Notes: generated from the letters alone by a model not told the origin. A stretch of 64,000 nt of DNA from Vibrio sp. JPW-9-11-11 (GCF_013369335.1 NZ_SZQJ01000007.1:124001-188000), one strand, 5' to 3'; shown: positions 41,481 to 50,642, counted from the first letter of the stretch. Numbers and translations: made by a program.

Positions 41481-42302
41481 TTAATAGCCAGCAGAGGTAA
41501 AGTCAGGCTGAAAGCTGCCCGGGGCCAGTCGCTTAACTTCAGTGGTCAGGCTTCCATCTGGGAAAAGCGCTAACTCTCTCCAACCCGGAGATAACGTGTC
41601 GAGGGCAAAGTCGTCGCTGTTTGGCTTAAACTGTACACAAGTGGAAGGCGTAGCCATCACGCGAACACCTTGGTGTAGCACGTTCATATCTTGGTGGACA
41701 TGACCGCACAGTACGGCTTTCACATTACTGTGCTTTTCAAGTAGTTGCCAAAAATACTCCGCGTCTTTTAAGGTATGCTGGTCCAACCAACGACTACCAA
41801 CTAACAGCGGATGGTGGTGGAGTAACACCAACGCATGGCGCTGTGGGTATTGAGAAAGTTTGTCTTCCAGCAACTGCAGCTGTTGATCACTCAGGCGTCC
41901 ATGAGGTACACCGACCACTTGCGAGTCGAGCAAGATCATTTGCCAATGCTCCCCCAGCAACACATGCGACACTTGTTCAATCTGCTGAGATGGAAGGACC
42001 GATGCCATACTCGGCTTAAAATCGTGATTGCCCGGCAACCAATAACAGGTCTTCTTAAGTGGCTCAATCCCAGTCGCGAAACGTTGATAAGACTCCGCGC
42101 TATGATCTTGTGAAATATCACCAGTCGATAGGATGGCATCAAACGAGTTTCCTTGTTCGATAATCGCTGAAACGACCGCATTAAAGCTATCCAGTGTCTT
42201 GACGCTGAGTAGGCTCCCATCGGCGGGCTCAAACAAGTGAGTATCTGTGATTTGGACCAGCTTAATCGTGCTGCTGTCTGCTGAACTTGACGCTACTTTC
42301 AA
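41481..42302 (-). CDS. cpdA: 3',5'-cAMP phosphodiesterase CpdA
   Basis: CpdA hydrolyses cAMP and so tunes CRP-dependent transcription; it shapes growth and biofilm in Vibrio. The 273-residue metallophosphoesterase has all metal motifs: ITDTHLF, STGDISQDH, PGNHDF and LCGHVHQD. It follows yqiB by 9 bases. Confidence 0.96.
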   Translation of the reverse strand: MKVASSSADSSTIKLVQITDTHLFEPADGSLLSVKTLDSFNAVVSAIIEQGNSFDAILSTGDISQDHSAESYQRFATGIEPLKKTCYWLPGNHDFKPSMASVLPSQQIEQVSHVLLGEHWQMILLDSQVVGVPHGRLSDQQLQLLEDKLSQYPQRHALVLLHHHPLLVGSRWLDQHTLKDAEYFWQLLEKHSNVKAVLCGHVHQDMNVLHQGVRVMATPSTCVQFKPNSDDFALDTLSPGWRELALFPDGSLTTEVKRLAPGSFQPDFTSAGY

Positions 42303-42311
42303 AACATAAAC

Positions 42312-42752
42312 CTAAATATTCAATGGAGTGCGACTGATACCCTGTCGCAAACAAAACGAAAGCCAATCGCCCAAAAAGCGATTCAGTTGTACTTTCTCAT
42401 CTTGCTGCAGCATTTTGTCATTGGGATAATTATACCGAGCATGGATACGTTTCAGGTGCTCACAGCCACTAACTTCTGCTACGCGAGCATCGTGGTAGAG
42501 CCTGACAGACATCGTAGGCAATGGAAATACGGGAACGTCATCACTTTGACAAATATCGACCAAAGTTGTGTACTTTGTGACTTCTACCACTTGAATCTGA
42601 TAGGTCATCTGCGCGGCTTGATAGCAGCGTACATCACCCACGTTCGGTTGGCTGGGCAACAGAGCGTTGAGCTTAGCGTAATTGGTCTCATATGTACGCA
42701 TCAAATCTGATAAATCAACATGATACGGTCTTTTTTCTGCTACTTGTGCCAT
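42312..42752 (-). CDS. yqiB: YqiB family protein (DUF1249)
   Basis: A 146-residue protein of the DUF1249 family with no known biochemical function; in E. coli it sits in the same operon position. The start at 42752 (GAAGAAA upstream; product MAQVAEKRPYHVDLSDLMRT) matches the family. Its first 13 bases overlap the nudF end, suggesting coupled translation. No membrane segment or signal is seen. Confidence 0.88.
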   Translation of the reverse strand: MAQVAEKRPYHVDLSDLMRTYETNYAKLNALLPSQPNVGDVRCYQAAQMTYQIQVVEVTKYTTLVDICQSDDVPVFPLPTMSVRLYHDARVAEVSGCEHLKRIHARYNYPNDKMLQQDEKVQLNRFLGDWLSFCLRQGISRTPLNI

Positions 42753-43369
42753 TGTTTCTTCAATCGTTGATGATTCAGCTCCAACCACTGCAGTGCAATG
42801 ATTGATGCGCCGTTTTCAAACTTCCCGTCGACGACCCATTGATACGCTTGCTGACGAGAAATTACATGCACGCGAATATCCTCTCCTTCATAGTCTAAAC
42901 CATGAACGCCATGTGCAGTACTCGCATCGACTTGTCCGACATAAACATCCAACAATTCTGAACAGCCACCTGATGAGGGATAATACGAGGTCACTTTCTC
43001 AATCGCGCCAATATCAATCCCCGCTTCTTCTACAGCTTCGCGGCGAACAACCTGCTCGGCATCTTCAGCTCGATCTATGATGCCCGCAACAATTTCCAGT
43101 TGCCAAGGGTGTTGATGCTCTAGTGCGCCCACTCGAATTTGTTCGATGATCACAACGTTGTCGGTCACTGGATCATAAGGTAGCAATGCCGCAGCGTGGC
43201 CTCGTTCGAACATCTCACGTTCAATAATTTCGCTCCACCCTCCAGCAAACAGCTTATGTTTGAAGCGATACTTAACCATGGAGAAAAAACCTTGAAAGAG
43301 TATTTCTTTTGAGATTATTTCCACATCTTGTGCAGTAAACTGTCGATGTTGCTTGTCAGACTGTTGCAT
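42740..43369 (-). CDS. nudF: ADP-ribose diphosphatase NudF
   Basis: NudF hydrolyses ADP-ribose to AMP and ribose-5-phosphate. The 209-residue protein carries the Nudix box G-x5-E-x7-REAVEEAGI (starting GIIDRAEDAEQ). The ATG at 43369 has GAGG six bases upstream; an in-frame GTG four codons earlier is less likely. It is the first gene of its operon and divergent from tolC. A 26-base imperfect dyad (CTGAGTGAA / TTTACTCAG, 43381-43406) lies just upstream. Confidence 0.95.
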   Translation of the reverse strand: MQQSDKQHRQFTAQDVEIISKEILFQGFFSMVKYRFKHKLFAGGWSEIIEREMFERGHAAALLPYDPVTDNVVIIEQIRVGALEHQHPWQLEIVAGIIDRAEDAEQVVRREAVEEAGIDIGAIEKVTSYYPSSGGCSELLDVYVGQVDASTAHGVHGLDYEGEDIRVHVISRQQAYQWVVDGKFENGASIIALQWLELNHQRLKKQWHK

Positions 43370-43511
43370 TTGGCACCTCACTGAGTGAATCTTATAGTTT
43401 ACTCAGACAGATACTTAACTTCCAAGGACATGGCTCAACTTTTTGTACAATTTTTGTAGAATATTTTAAATTGACGAATTAAATATATTGCACAAGTGGA
43501 TAGTTAAGTGT

Positions 43512-43529
43512 AAAACTTTGCAAAGTTTT
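43512..43529 (+). promoter_or_regulatory. Perfect 18-base palindrome, possible CpxR box, upstream of tolC
   Basis: AAAACTTTGCAAAGTTTT is a perfect palindrome about 75 bases before tolC. Together with the preceding GT it reads GTAAA-N5-GCAAA, one mismatch from the CpxR consensus GTAAA-N5-GTAAA. The Cpx envelope-stress system is known to act on efflux genes in Vibrio and enterics, but binding here is inferred. Confidence 0.45.
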
Positions 43530-43602
43530 TGAACGAGTTGCCATCAATTAAGTTAAACTCTTGAAGACTAAACTTTTTCATAATTTGGTAGGAATAGGAC
43601 CT

Positions 43603-44928
43603 ATGAAGAAACTGCTTCCACTCGTTATTAGTGCAGCCCTAGGCAGTATCAGCACCAGTGCTGTAGCTGACACATTAGCGGAAATCTACAATCAAGCGAA
43701 AGAAAACGACCCGACACTACTGAGCGCCGCTGCACAGCGTGATGCCGCCTTTGAAGCAGTGAACTCTAGCCGCTCAACCTTGTTACCTCAAATCAATCTG
43801 ACCGCAGGTTACAACTTAACTCGTGGTGACACTGATCTTGATGCCGGCTCAACCGTTGATAATGACAAGAACGCGCTGTCAGGTGGCATCAGTTTTTCTC
43901 AAGAGCTTTACCAACGCTCAAGCTGGCTAACGTTGGATATATCTGAAAAGAGTGCTCGCCAAGCAGACGCGTCTTACGCCGCTGTGCAACAGGCTCTAAT
44001 TTTACGCGTCGCAACCGCCTACTTCGACGTACTGCGCGCCCAAGATAACTTAGAGTTTGTTCAAGCAGAGAAAGCCGCGGTTGGTCGTCAGCTAGAGCAA
44101 ACCAAACAACGTTTTGAGGTAGGTTTGTCAGCCATTACCGACGTGCACGACGCGCAAGCTCAATACGATGCGGTTCTTGCCGATGAAGTGTTAGCGCAAA
44201 ACAGCTTAGTCAACAGCTACGAAGGGTTGCGTGAAATTACTGGTCAACAACACGACAATCTTGATGTGTTAGATACCCAACGTTTCTCTGCAAGTAAAAC
44301 CCAAGCTGCAATTAATGAGCTACTTGAAGAAGCGCAACAGAAAAACTTAAGCCTGTTGTCAGCACGCATCGCTCAAGATGTGGCAAAAGATGGCATTTCA
44401 CTGGCCAGCTCCGGGCATCTACCCTCGTTAAGCTTGGATGGTGGATACAACTATAGTGATATTGCACATAGCGCCACGACTGACGGCACAACCAACAATT
44501 TCAACATTGGTATAAACCTTAATGTGCCGCTTTACACGGGTGGTAACATTACCTCGCAAACCAAGCAGGCTGAGTTTAACTATGTCGCGGCGAGCCAAGA
44601 TCTTGAAGCCTCGTACCGCAATGTGGTCAAAGACGTTCGCGCCTTTAACAACAACATTAGTGCTTCAATCGGCGCACTACGTGCTTATGAACAGACCGTT
44701 GTCTCGGCGCGATCAGCACTCGAAGCCACTGAAGCGGGCTTTGATGTGGGCACCCGAACAATTGTTGACGTTCTAGACTCCACTCGTCGTCTCTACGATG
44801 CCAACAAAAACTTATCAAACGCACGTTACGACTATATTCTCAGCGTTCTGCAGTTGCGTCAGGCAGTCGGCACCTTGAGCGAACAAGATATTCTCGATAT
44901 TAACGCAGGCTTAAAAAAAGCGAGTTAA
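43603..44928 (+). CDS. tolC: Outer-membrane efflux and secretion channel TolC
   Basis: TolC is the trimeric outer-membrane exit duct for RND and ABC efflux pumps and type I secretion. The 441-residue protein has a signal peptide (MKKLLPLVISAALGSISTSAVA, longer hydrophobic core) and two repeats of the outer-membrane efflux domain (about 25-210 and 235-425). The ATG at 43603 follows a purine-rich ribosome site (GGAATAGGA); an in-frame TTG 14 codons upstream lacks one and would disturb the signal peptide. It diverges from nudF, as in E. coli. Confidence 0.97.
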   Translation: MKKLLPLVISAALGSISTSAVADTLAEIYNQAKENDPTLLSAAAQRDAAFEAVNSSRSTLLPQINLTAGYNLTRGDTDLDAGSTVDNDKNALSGGISFSQELYQRSSWLTLDISEKSARQADASYAAVQQALILRVATAYFDVLRAQDNLEFVQAEKAAVGRQLEQTKQRFEVGLSAITDVHDAQAQYDAVLADEVLAQNSLVNSYEGLREITGQQHDNLDVLDTQRFSASKTQAAINELLEEAQQKNLSLLSARIAQDVAKDGISLASSGHLPSLSLDGGYNYSDIAHSATTDGTTNNFNIGINLNVPLYTGGNITSQTKQAEFNYVAASQDLEASYRNVVKDVRAFNNNISASIGALRAYEQTVVSARSALEATEAGFDVGTRTIVDVLDSTRRLYDANKNLSNARYDYILSVLQLRQAVGTLSEQDILDINAGLKKAS

Positions 44929-44944
44929 TGTTCGGGGGATAAAA

Positions 44945-44977
44945 CAAAAGGCTTGCTCCTCTGAGCAAGCCTTTTTG
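44945..44977. terminator. Bidirectional terminator between tolC and the lipoprotein gene
   Basis: The stem AGGCTTGCTC / GAGCAAGCCT with a 4-base loop is flanked by AAAACAAA and TTTTTG, serving both convergent transcripts. Confidence 0.88.
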
Positions 44978-44992
44978 CTTTTTGTTCGTCGG

Positions 44993-45439
44993 TTAATAAA
45001 CTTTGTCGATTGACACTTGCTTATTAACCAACCAAGTCGACTGCTGTTGGTCGTTGAGCTGAACGGCAACATCGATTGGACGCTCAGGATCGACAGGCAC
45101 TTGCCACTCAAATACCACTTCCCACTGAGTCGGACTGTGAGTGCGTAACTCCAGAGCATCACCTTCTACCAGCCACTCCTGATCGCTTTGCTGCAACGAG
45201 ATTGAATCAACCCGAGTACTTGGGTCCAAGGCCTGCTCGGATTCCAGCAGTACAGAGCCGTGTAATATTGTTTCTTGTTCAACCCCCACCGATGGCATCA
45301 TATCCATCCACATTGAGCTTTTCATTGTAACCACTGTATCGGCGAACTGCGCTTGTTGATCTTGTTGCCAGTCAATCGCGGGGCAGCTGCACCCAACCAG
45401 TAAGCTGCTCGCCAAACAGATCAATGCTAACTGTTTCAT
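44993..45439 (-). CDS. Uncharacterised outer-membrane lipoprotein
   Basis: I do not recognise this family. The 148-residue product has a clear type II signal peptide with lipobox LVGC (Cys17) followed by Ser, which predicts outer-membrane sorting. A second Cys two residues later is unusual. The mature part is acidic, Gln-rich and lacks further membrane segments; alternating hydrophobic residues suggest a beta-sandwich. It starts 9 bases after arcB on the same strand and probably shares its transcript, and it converges on tolC. A role tied to the envelope is likely from location only. Confidence 0.75.
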   Translation of the reverse strand: MKQLALICLASSLLVGCSCPAIDWQQDQQAQFADTVVTMKSSMWMDMMPSVGVEQETILHGSVLLESEQALDPSTRVDSISLQQSDQEWLVEGDALELRTHSPTQWEVVFEWQVPVDPERPIDVAVQLNDQQQSTWLVNKQVSIDKVY

Positions 45440-45448
45440 TGTATCACC

Positions 45449-47803
45449 TTAGCCGTCGGCTCTTTGCTTGAGCCACTGTTTAAGAATTTGGATATCATTG
45501 TCATATTCATTCTTGATCTCTTCAACCCAATCATCGATGTTTTCCCACCAAGCTGGCAAGTCTGGAGATTGGGCCTTTTGCGCGACACTTTGGATGCGCT
45601 TGAGTCCGATGGAGCCGGCTGCACCTTTTATCTTATGTGCTTCAGATACAATCCCCTCTTGGTGCTTGGCCACCATATTGGAGTCGAGCACTTGCAGATA
45701 CTCCGGCATCATGTCTTCAAACATGGTAATGCTGTCTACAACCGGTTGTGGCCCAACAATTCCCACATAAGACTCCAGCATATCCAAGTCAAGCAAACGC
45801 GTATAAATCTCATTGCCATCATCGGTCTCGGGGTCACACACTGTTTTTTGTGGCGCAGCCTGCTCAGGTACGCCTTGACTGAACTTCGCTAGCACTTCTT
45901 GGACCGCGGTGACCGATAACGGTTTACTGATCGCGTCATCCATCCCTTTGTCGAGATACTCCCGCTTGTTCTTCAACACGTTTGCTGTCAGTGCAACTAA
46001 AGGCGGTAAATTCGAGTATGTGCGCCTAAAATAGTCGGCAACATCAAAACCGGTCATGTCCGGTAACTGGATATCTAAGAACACCAGATCGTAAATCTCT
46101 GGATCGAACATTTCCATTGCTTCGCTGCCTGTCATCGCTACCGACACTTCATGGCCCATACTTTCGAGTAGTGACCGAGCTACCGTGATATTGAGTTCAA
46201 TATCTTCAACCATAAAAATGTTCAGCTCTTGGTTAGCGTGCATGTCGACAGTTTGCATTGCTGGTAGGTCGGCAATAGGAACACGAATGCTAACGGTAAA
46301 AGTGCTGCCAAAGCCCTCTTCACTGGAGACGGAAATATCACCATCCATCATATTGATCAGTTGCTTAGAGACCGCCAAACCAATTCCAGTCCCCACGGCA
46401 TGCAAGTTATCTTTATCTGATTTCACCTGATAATACATCGCAAAGATCTTATCGAGCTCCGCCTCTGGAATCCCAACCCCGCTGTCTTCTACCTCCATCA
46501 CTATGTGGGCGTAACCCTGCTCCACCTCAGCGCTAACCGTCATTACCACACCGCCTTCTTTAGTAAACTTCATCGCATTACTGATCAAGTTCCATAACAC
46601 TTGACGCAGGCGTGTCGCATCGACTTCGATTGCATTAGGAAGCTCACTTAGGCGCTCCAAGTCAAAACGGAGCCCTTTTTGAGAAGCCATCAAAGCGGAG
46701 ATACTTTCCATTTCGGCGACAAACTCTTCAAAGTTAAGAGGCGCTGGATAGAGTTCGAGTTTACGTCGATCAAACTTATCCATATCAATGATATCGTTAA
46801 AGATATTACCTAACGTGATCGCGCTGACGTTAATGGTCTGCATATGGTTGCGCTGCTCAGGGCTCAGCGGAGTATCGAGTAACATTCGGCTTAAACCGAC
46901 AATACCGTTCAACGGTGTTCTTAACTCATGACTAATGGTCGAAATAAAGGTGGTTTTGTCGCGACTGGCTTTCTCCAGCGACTCCTCATGGCGTTTACGC
47001 TCGGTGATGTCGCGACCAAATCCGACTAGACCCAAATGGCGGCCATCCTTGCTGTAAAAAGGCACTTTACGCAGTTCAAAATAATTACGTCTGCCGTCGG
47101 GGTATTCCAGCCACTGCTCGTAGGTGATAGCCTGATTATCGGCAAAGACTTTCTGGTCAGTATCCACGATTTGTTGGGCGACTTCTTTGCTGTACACATC
47201 CCAAGGGGTAAGACCGACCAGTTGACTCTCTTTTTTGCCTGTCAGCTCTTCCATGGCACGGTTGCAACCAGAGAAAACCCCATCCGCGTTGCGGTAATAG
47301 ATTAGATCGGGAGAAGCATCGATAAAAGAGCGCAGTAGCGCGGTTCGTTCGGCTAACTCAACCTGAGTTTTTTCACGTTGAAACACCTCGTTTTCGAGGT
47401 CTTTCATTGCTTCTTCACGGGCTTCTTCAGCCTTAATTCTCTCTTCGATCTCTTGATTAAGCTTAGCGATATTTTGCTGCAGCTTATGATTGAGCTCCTG
47501 GTCTCGTGAGCGCATATCTTTCAGTTTAGAGACAAGCTTAGACAAGCGTTGACGCGACTCTTCCAGTTGATCGACAACCACAGACAAAAAGTAGACCGCC
47601 CAAGGAGTAATCAACAGACCAAAAAAGACCGAGCGGACAATATCGATATCATCCACATGCCCACTAAGAACCAGCGTGATCCCCACTTGCACCACAACAG
47701 CCAGCGCCACCAACGCCAAAGCAAGCAGTATCGAAAAACGTAAAATGCCTAACTTAACAAGCAGATCAACATAATATTGGGCGAGATTTTTTATCGGCTT
47801 CAT
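45449..47803 (-). CDS. arcB: Aerobic respiration control hybrid sensor kinase ArcB
   Basis: ArcB senses the quinone redox state and phosphorylates ArcA through a His-Asp-His relay. The 784-residue protein has two N-terminal membrane segments (about 23-46 and 57-77), a coiled-coil linker (80-150), a PAS domain (155-270), the H-box SHELRTPLNG with His292, an ATPase domain (400-510), a receiver with Asp577 and an Hpt domain with His723. The relay residues correspond to E. coli positions. Cys180, one of two redox cysteines in E. coli, is present; the position of the second (241) is Tyr. Confidence 0.96.
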   Translation of the reverse strand: MKPIKNLAQYYVDLLVKLGILRFSILLALALVALAVVVQVGITLVLSGHVDDIDIVRSVFFGLLITPWAVYFLSVVVDQLEESRQRLSKLVSKLKDMRSRDQELNHKLQQNIAKLNQEIEERIKAEEAREEAMKDLENEVFQREKTQVELAERTALLRSFIDASPDLIYYRNADGVFSGCNRAMEELTGKKESQLVGLTPWDVYSKEVAQQIVDTDQKVFADNQAITYEQWLEYPDGRRNYFELRKVPFYSKDGRHLGLVGFGRDITERKRHEESLEKASRDKTTFISTISHELRTPLNGIVGLSRMLLDTPLSPEQRNHMQTINVSAITLGNIFNDIIDMDKFDRRKLELYPAPLNFEEFVAEMESISALMASQKGLRFDLERLSELPNAIEVDATRLRQVLWNLISNAMKFTKEGGVVMTVSAEVEQGYAHIVMEVEDSGVGIPEAELDKIFAMYYQVKSDKDNLHAVGTGIGLAVSKQLINMMDGDISVSSEEGFGSTFTVSIRVPIADLPAMQTVDMHANQELNIFMVEDIELNITVARSLLESMGHEVSVAMTGSEAMEMFDPEIYDLVFLDIQLPDMTGFDVADYFRRTYSNLPPLVALTANVLKNKREYLDKGMDDAISKPLSVTAVQEVLAKFSQGVPEQAAPQKTVCDPETDDGNEIYTRLLDLDMLESYVGIVGPQPVVDSITMFEDMMPEYLQVLDSNMVAKHQEGIVSEAHKIKGAAGSIGLKRIQSVAQKAQSPDLPAWWENIDDWVEEIKNEYDNDIQILKQWLKQRADG

Positions 47804-47884
47804 TAATAGCTCCGCACGGAAACAGTGTTAAAATCTTACCTTTTTTCCTAAGTGACAGCTAAAAAAACCTAGACTAACAATCGG

Positions 47885-49633
47885 TTAATTTTCTGATGTG
47901 TGATGCACACAGGTTTGGTTTCGTCCGTTCGCCTTTGCTTGGTACAAGGCACTGTCGGCCAAAGCGACGATGGTTTCACTGCTATCTAACGGCTGGGGCG
48001 TTAAGGATACCAAACCGATGCTAATGGTTACTTGGGTTGCGACATCAGACGCTTGATGCTCTAGCGATAGCTCGGCAATGCCGTGGTGAATACGCTCAGC
48101 CACACTCAATGCACCGGCAGTGGTCGTGTTGGGAAGGATAAAAGCAAACTCTTCACCGCCATAGCGGGCGACACAGTCACTCGATCGGGTAAGCACTTGC
48201 TTGAATACGCTGGCGACTTTAATGAGCGCTTCATCACCGCGCTGGTGACCATAGAAGTCATTATAATGTTTGAAGTAATCGATATCACATAACATGACCG
48301 TCATCGGCTGCTTTTCACGAATATGCAGATACCAGAGCATGTCTAACTGCTCGTTAAAACGACGGCGATTCGCGATTTGGGTTAGGCCATCAATAAAACT
48401 CAATCGCTCTAGTTCTTGGTTGGCTTCTTCAAGTTTCTTCTCAACCAGATAGCGCTCTGATACATCACGCGCCATGATTAAGACACCATTCGTTCCCGAC
48501 GCAGGATCGCGAAACGGCGACTTCACCACATCATACCAAATGTACTCACCATCTCGGCCCATCACTTGGTCGATGTAACGCAACGACTTACCTTCATACA
48601 GCACCTTGTTATCGGTATCAGACAATCGTTGATAATCTTTATTGGCTATCACATCCTGTAAGCGCTTACCGATCAAGTCATCGACATGGTCGATTCCCAG
48701 CGCTTCAACAAACGGTTGGTTACACGCTTGGTAAACCATGTTCTCATTAAAAATACCGATAGAGTCCGGACTCGACTCTAGAATGTTCTGCAGTATGGTA
48801 TCGCGCTGAGCGAGCGCCACTTCTGTATCTCTGCGCTTTTCCATCTCATCACGTAAACTCTTTTGCATGTTGTGCCAATCGGTCACATCATGACTGATAC
48901 CCAATGTGCCTATGGTCTCCCCTTCGGGAGAAATTAAAACACTTTGATAGCTTTCAAGCAGGCAACTTCGGCCATCGGGTGTAATGGTCCAGCGTCGACT
49001 ACTCGCGCGCCCTTTGATGACACCCTGAATATCTGCACTTCCCTCTTGTTCACGATCTTTCCAAAACTGCTGATACGCTCGATTACTCGAAACCACTTGC
49101 CCTGCTTGGTTTTTAATGAAGATCAGTTCTGAAAGATTATCAAAGGCACTTTTGATCACAGATAGCGATTCAACCTGTGACTGAAGCTCTTGCGTCGTGC
49201 TCTGATGCATAGAAAAATGCAGCGCCCAGACCGTCCGGCGTCGATACCAAGTAGGCCGGCCAGTCACATCCAGTTTGACACTTTTATTTTCCGAAATCGG
49301 CCAAGATAACAGATGGAAGTCAAGTGGCTGCTGTTGCAATGGCGGAATGATGGATAATAGAAATTGACGGGTAACCAAATCGGGCAGTACAAACTGCTTG
49401 CCTACCACCCTGACTGCCAGCAGCTGACTGGCTACGGCATTGGCAAGCAGCAACTCCCCATTGTTACTATCGATTACGAGGACGGCATGTGGAGAGGACA
49501 AAACCAGTTGTGCAATATTATTTTGAGCTCGAATATAGATCCATAGAGATACGCATGCACACAAGACAAGAAAGACAAAATCAATGCCATGCCCTTGCGA
49601 TGCATCCCACAACCACAATAAGAGTTGATCCAT
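47885..49633 (-). CDS. PAS-domain diguanylate cyclase
   Basis: The 582-residue protein should make cyclic di-GMP from GTP. It has one membrane segment near the N-terminus (about 18-36), then PAS-like domains at about 40-145, 160-255 and 275-395, and a C-terminal GGDEF domain. The active-site motif is GGEEF (492-496), and an inhibitory I-site RSSD (483-486) lies five residues upstream, so feedback inhibition is expected. No EAL domain is present. The gene lies between yhcC and arcB on the same strand; in E. coli nothing separates these two. The sensed signal is unknown. Confidence 0.93.
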   Translation of the reverse strand: MDQLLLWLWDASQGHGIDFVFLVLCACVSLWIYIRAQNNIAQLVLSSPHAVLVIDSNNGELLLANAVASQLLAVRVVGKQFVLPDLVTRQFLLSIIPPLQQQPLDFHLLSWPISENKSVKLDVTGRPTWYRRRTVWALHFSMHQSTTQELQSQVESLSVIKSAFDNLSELIFIKNQAGQVVSSNRAYQQFWKDREQEGSADIQGVIKGRASSRRWTITPDGRSCLLESYQSVLISPEGETIGTLGISHDVTDWHNMQKSLRDEMEKRRDTEVALAQRDTILQNILESSPDSIGIFNENMVYQACNQPFVEALGIDHVDDLIGKRLQDVIANKDYQRLSDTDNKVLYEGKSLRYIDQVMGRDGEYIWYDVVKSPFRDPASGTNGVLIMARDVSERYLVEKKLEEANQELERLSFIDGLTQIANRRRFNEQLDMLWYLHIREKQPMTVMLCDIDYFKHYNDFYGHQRGDEALIKVASVFKQVLTRSSDCVARYGGEEFAFILPNTTTAGALSVAERIHHGIAELSLEHQASDVATQVTISIGLVSLTPQPLDSSETIVALADSALYQAKANGRNQTCVHHTSEN

Positions 49634-49682
49634 TCAATTACTCTAATTCATTGCTACCCATTCACTAATGGTACAAAAGATA

Positions 49683-50642
49683 TCAGGTTATTGCGCAATC
49701 ATCAGCCTTTATTATTGGTTTTGTATATATAAACGGTTGATTTATCAACGACCCTTGAGCCCCATCTCGACTTAATGCGCGTCCTATTTCGGTCATCGCT
49801 AGCCAGCGATTTTCACACCACAAGGGGGCGAGTAACGTGGGTCTGCGCGCCGCCGAAGAAACTCGATGATAGACCACCTCTGGTGGGGTGAGTCGGATCA
49901 TTTCACTAGCAATGGCAACGTACTCATCCAGCTCAGGGGCTTGCATTCGCCCCGCTTTCCACGCTTTGGCCATGGTACTTCCCTCAACAATATGAAGACC
50001 ATGAAGCTTGATGCCATCGGTCTCCACCGCCAAAACCTGCGTTAACGTGTCGAGATTATCGGTTCGCGTTTCTTTGGGTAGGCCAACAATTAGGTGAGTG
50101 CAAACTTTGATGCCCAGTGCGCGAGCACGTCGAGTAATTTCAGCGTAACACGCGAAATCGTGGCCACGGTTAATCCGTTTAAGCGTCTGGTCATTGGCCG
50201 TCTGCAACCCCAGCTCAAGCCAAATTTCATAGCCTTGTACAACATAATCCGCCAGTAAATCTAGTACCGCATCAGGCACGCAATCAGGGCGAGTACCCAC
50301 GCACAGTCCCACAATATCGGCAGCTTCTAACGCCTGCTCATACATAGTTTTTAAAACCTGCACTTCAGCATAGGTACTGGTATAAGCTTGAAAATAGGCG
50401 AGATACTTTTTCGCTCGAACAATCTCCCCTGCTCGCTCAGTTAACTGCTGCTCGATGCTCTTAATCTGAGCTTGCTCATCGGCAAAAGAAGCCACATTGC
50501 AAAAGGTGCAGCCGCCGCGACCAATGGTGCCGTCTCTATTGGGGCAGTTGAATCCACCATGTAACGTCAGTTTATGTACTTTCTCTCCATAACGGCGTTG
50601 TAGATCTTGTCCTATGGTATTGACCAATTGATGAAGTTGCAT
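49683..50642 (-). CDS. yhcC: YhcC-type radical SAM protein (TIGR01212)
   Basis: YhcC belongs to a radical SAM family of unassigned reaction. The 319-residue protein has three clustered cysteines Cys33, Cys45 and Cys48 (C-x11-C-x2-C). This spacing differs from the classic CxxxCxxC and is a mark of the family; a radical SAM TIM-barrel follows. The gene precedes and diverges from gltB, as in E. coli. Confidence 0.9.
   Translation of the reverse strand: MQLHQLVNTIGQDLQRRYGEKVHKLTLHGGFNCPNRDGTIGRGGCTFCNVASFADEQAQIKSIEQQLTERAGEIVRAKKYLAYFQAYTSTYAEVQVLKTMYEQALEAADIVGLCVGTRPDCVPDAVLDLLADYVVQGYEIWLELGLQTANDQTLKRINRGHDFACYAEITRRARALGIKVCTHLIVGLPKETRTDNLDTLTQVLAVETDGIKLHGLHIVEGSTMAKAWKAGRMQAPELDEYVAIASEMIRLTPPEVVYHRVSSAARRPTLLAPLWCENRWLAMTEIGRALSRDGAQGSLINQPFIYTKPIIKADDCAIT

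Noticed and set aside
43561-43602. A longer TolC starting at TTG 43561.
   Set aside because: The extra 14 residues would precede a normal signal peptide, and the ribosome site is placed for the ATG at 43603.
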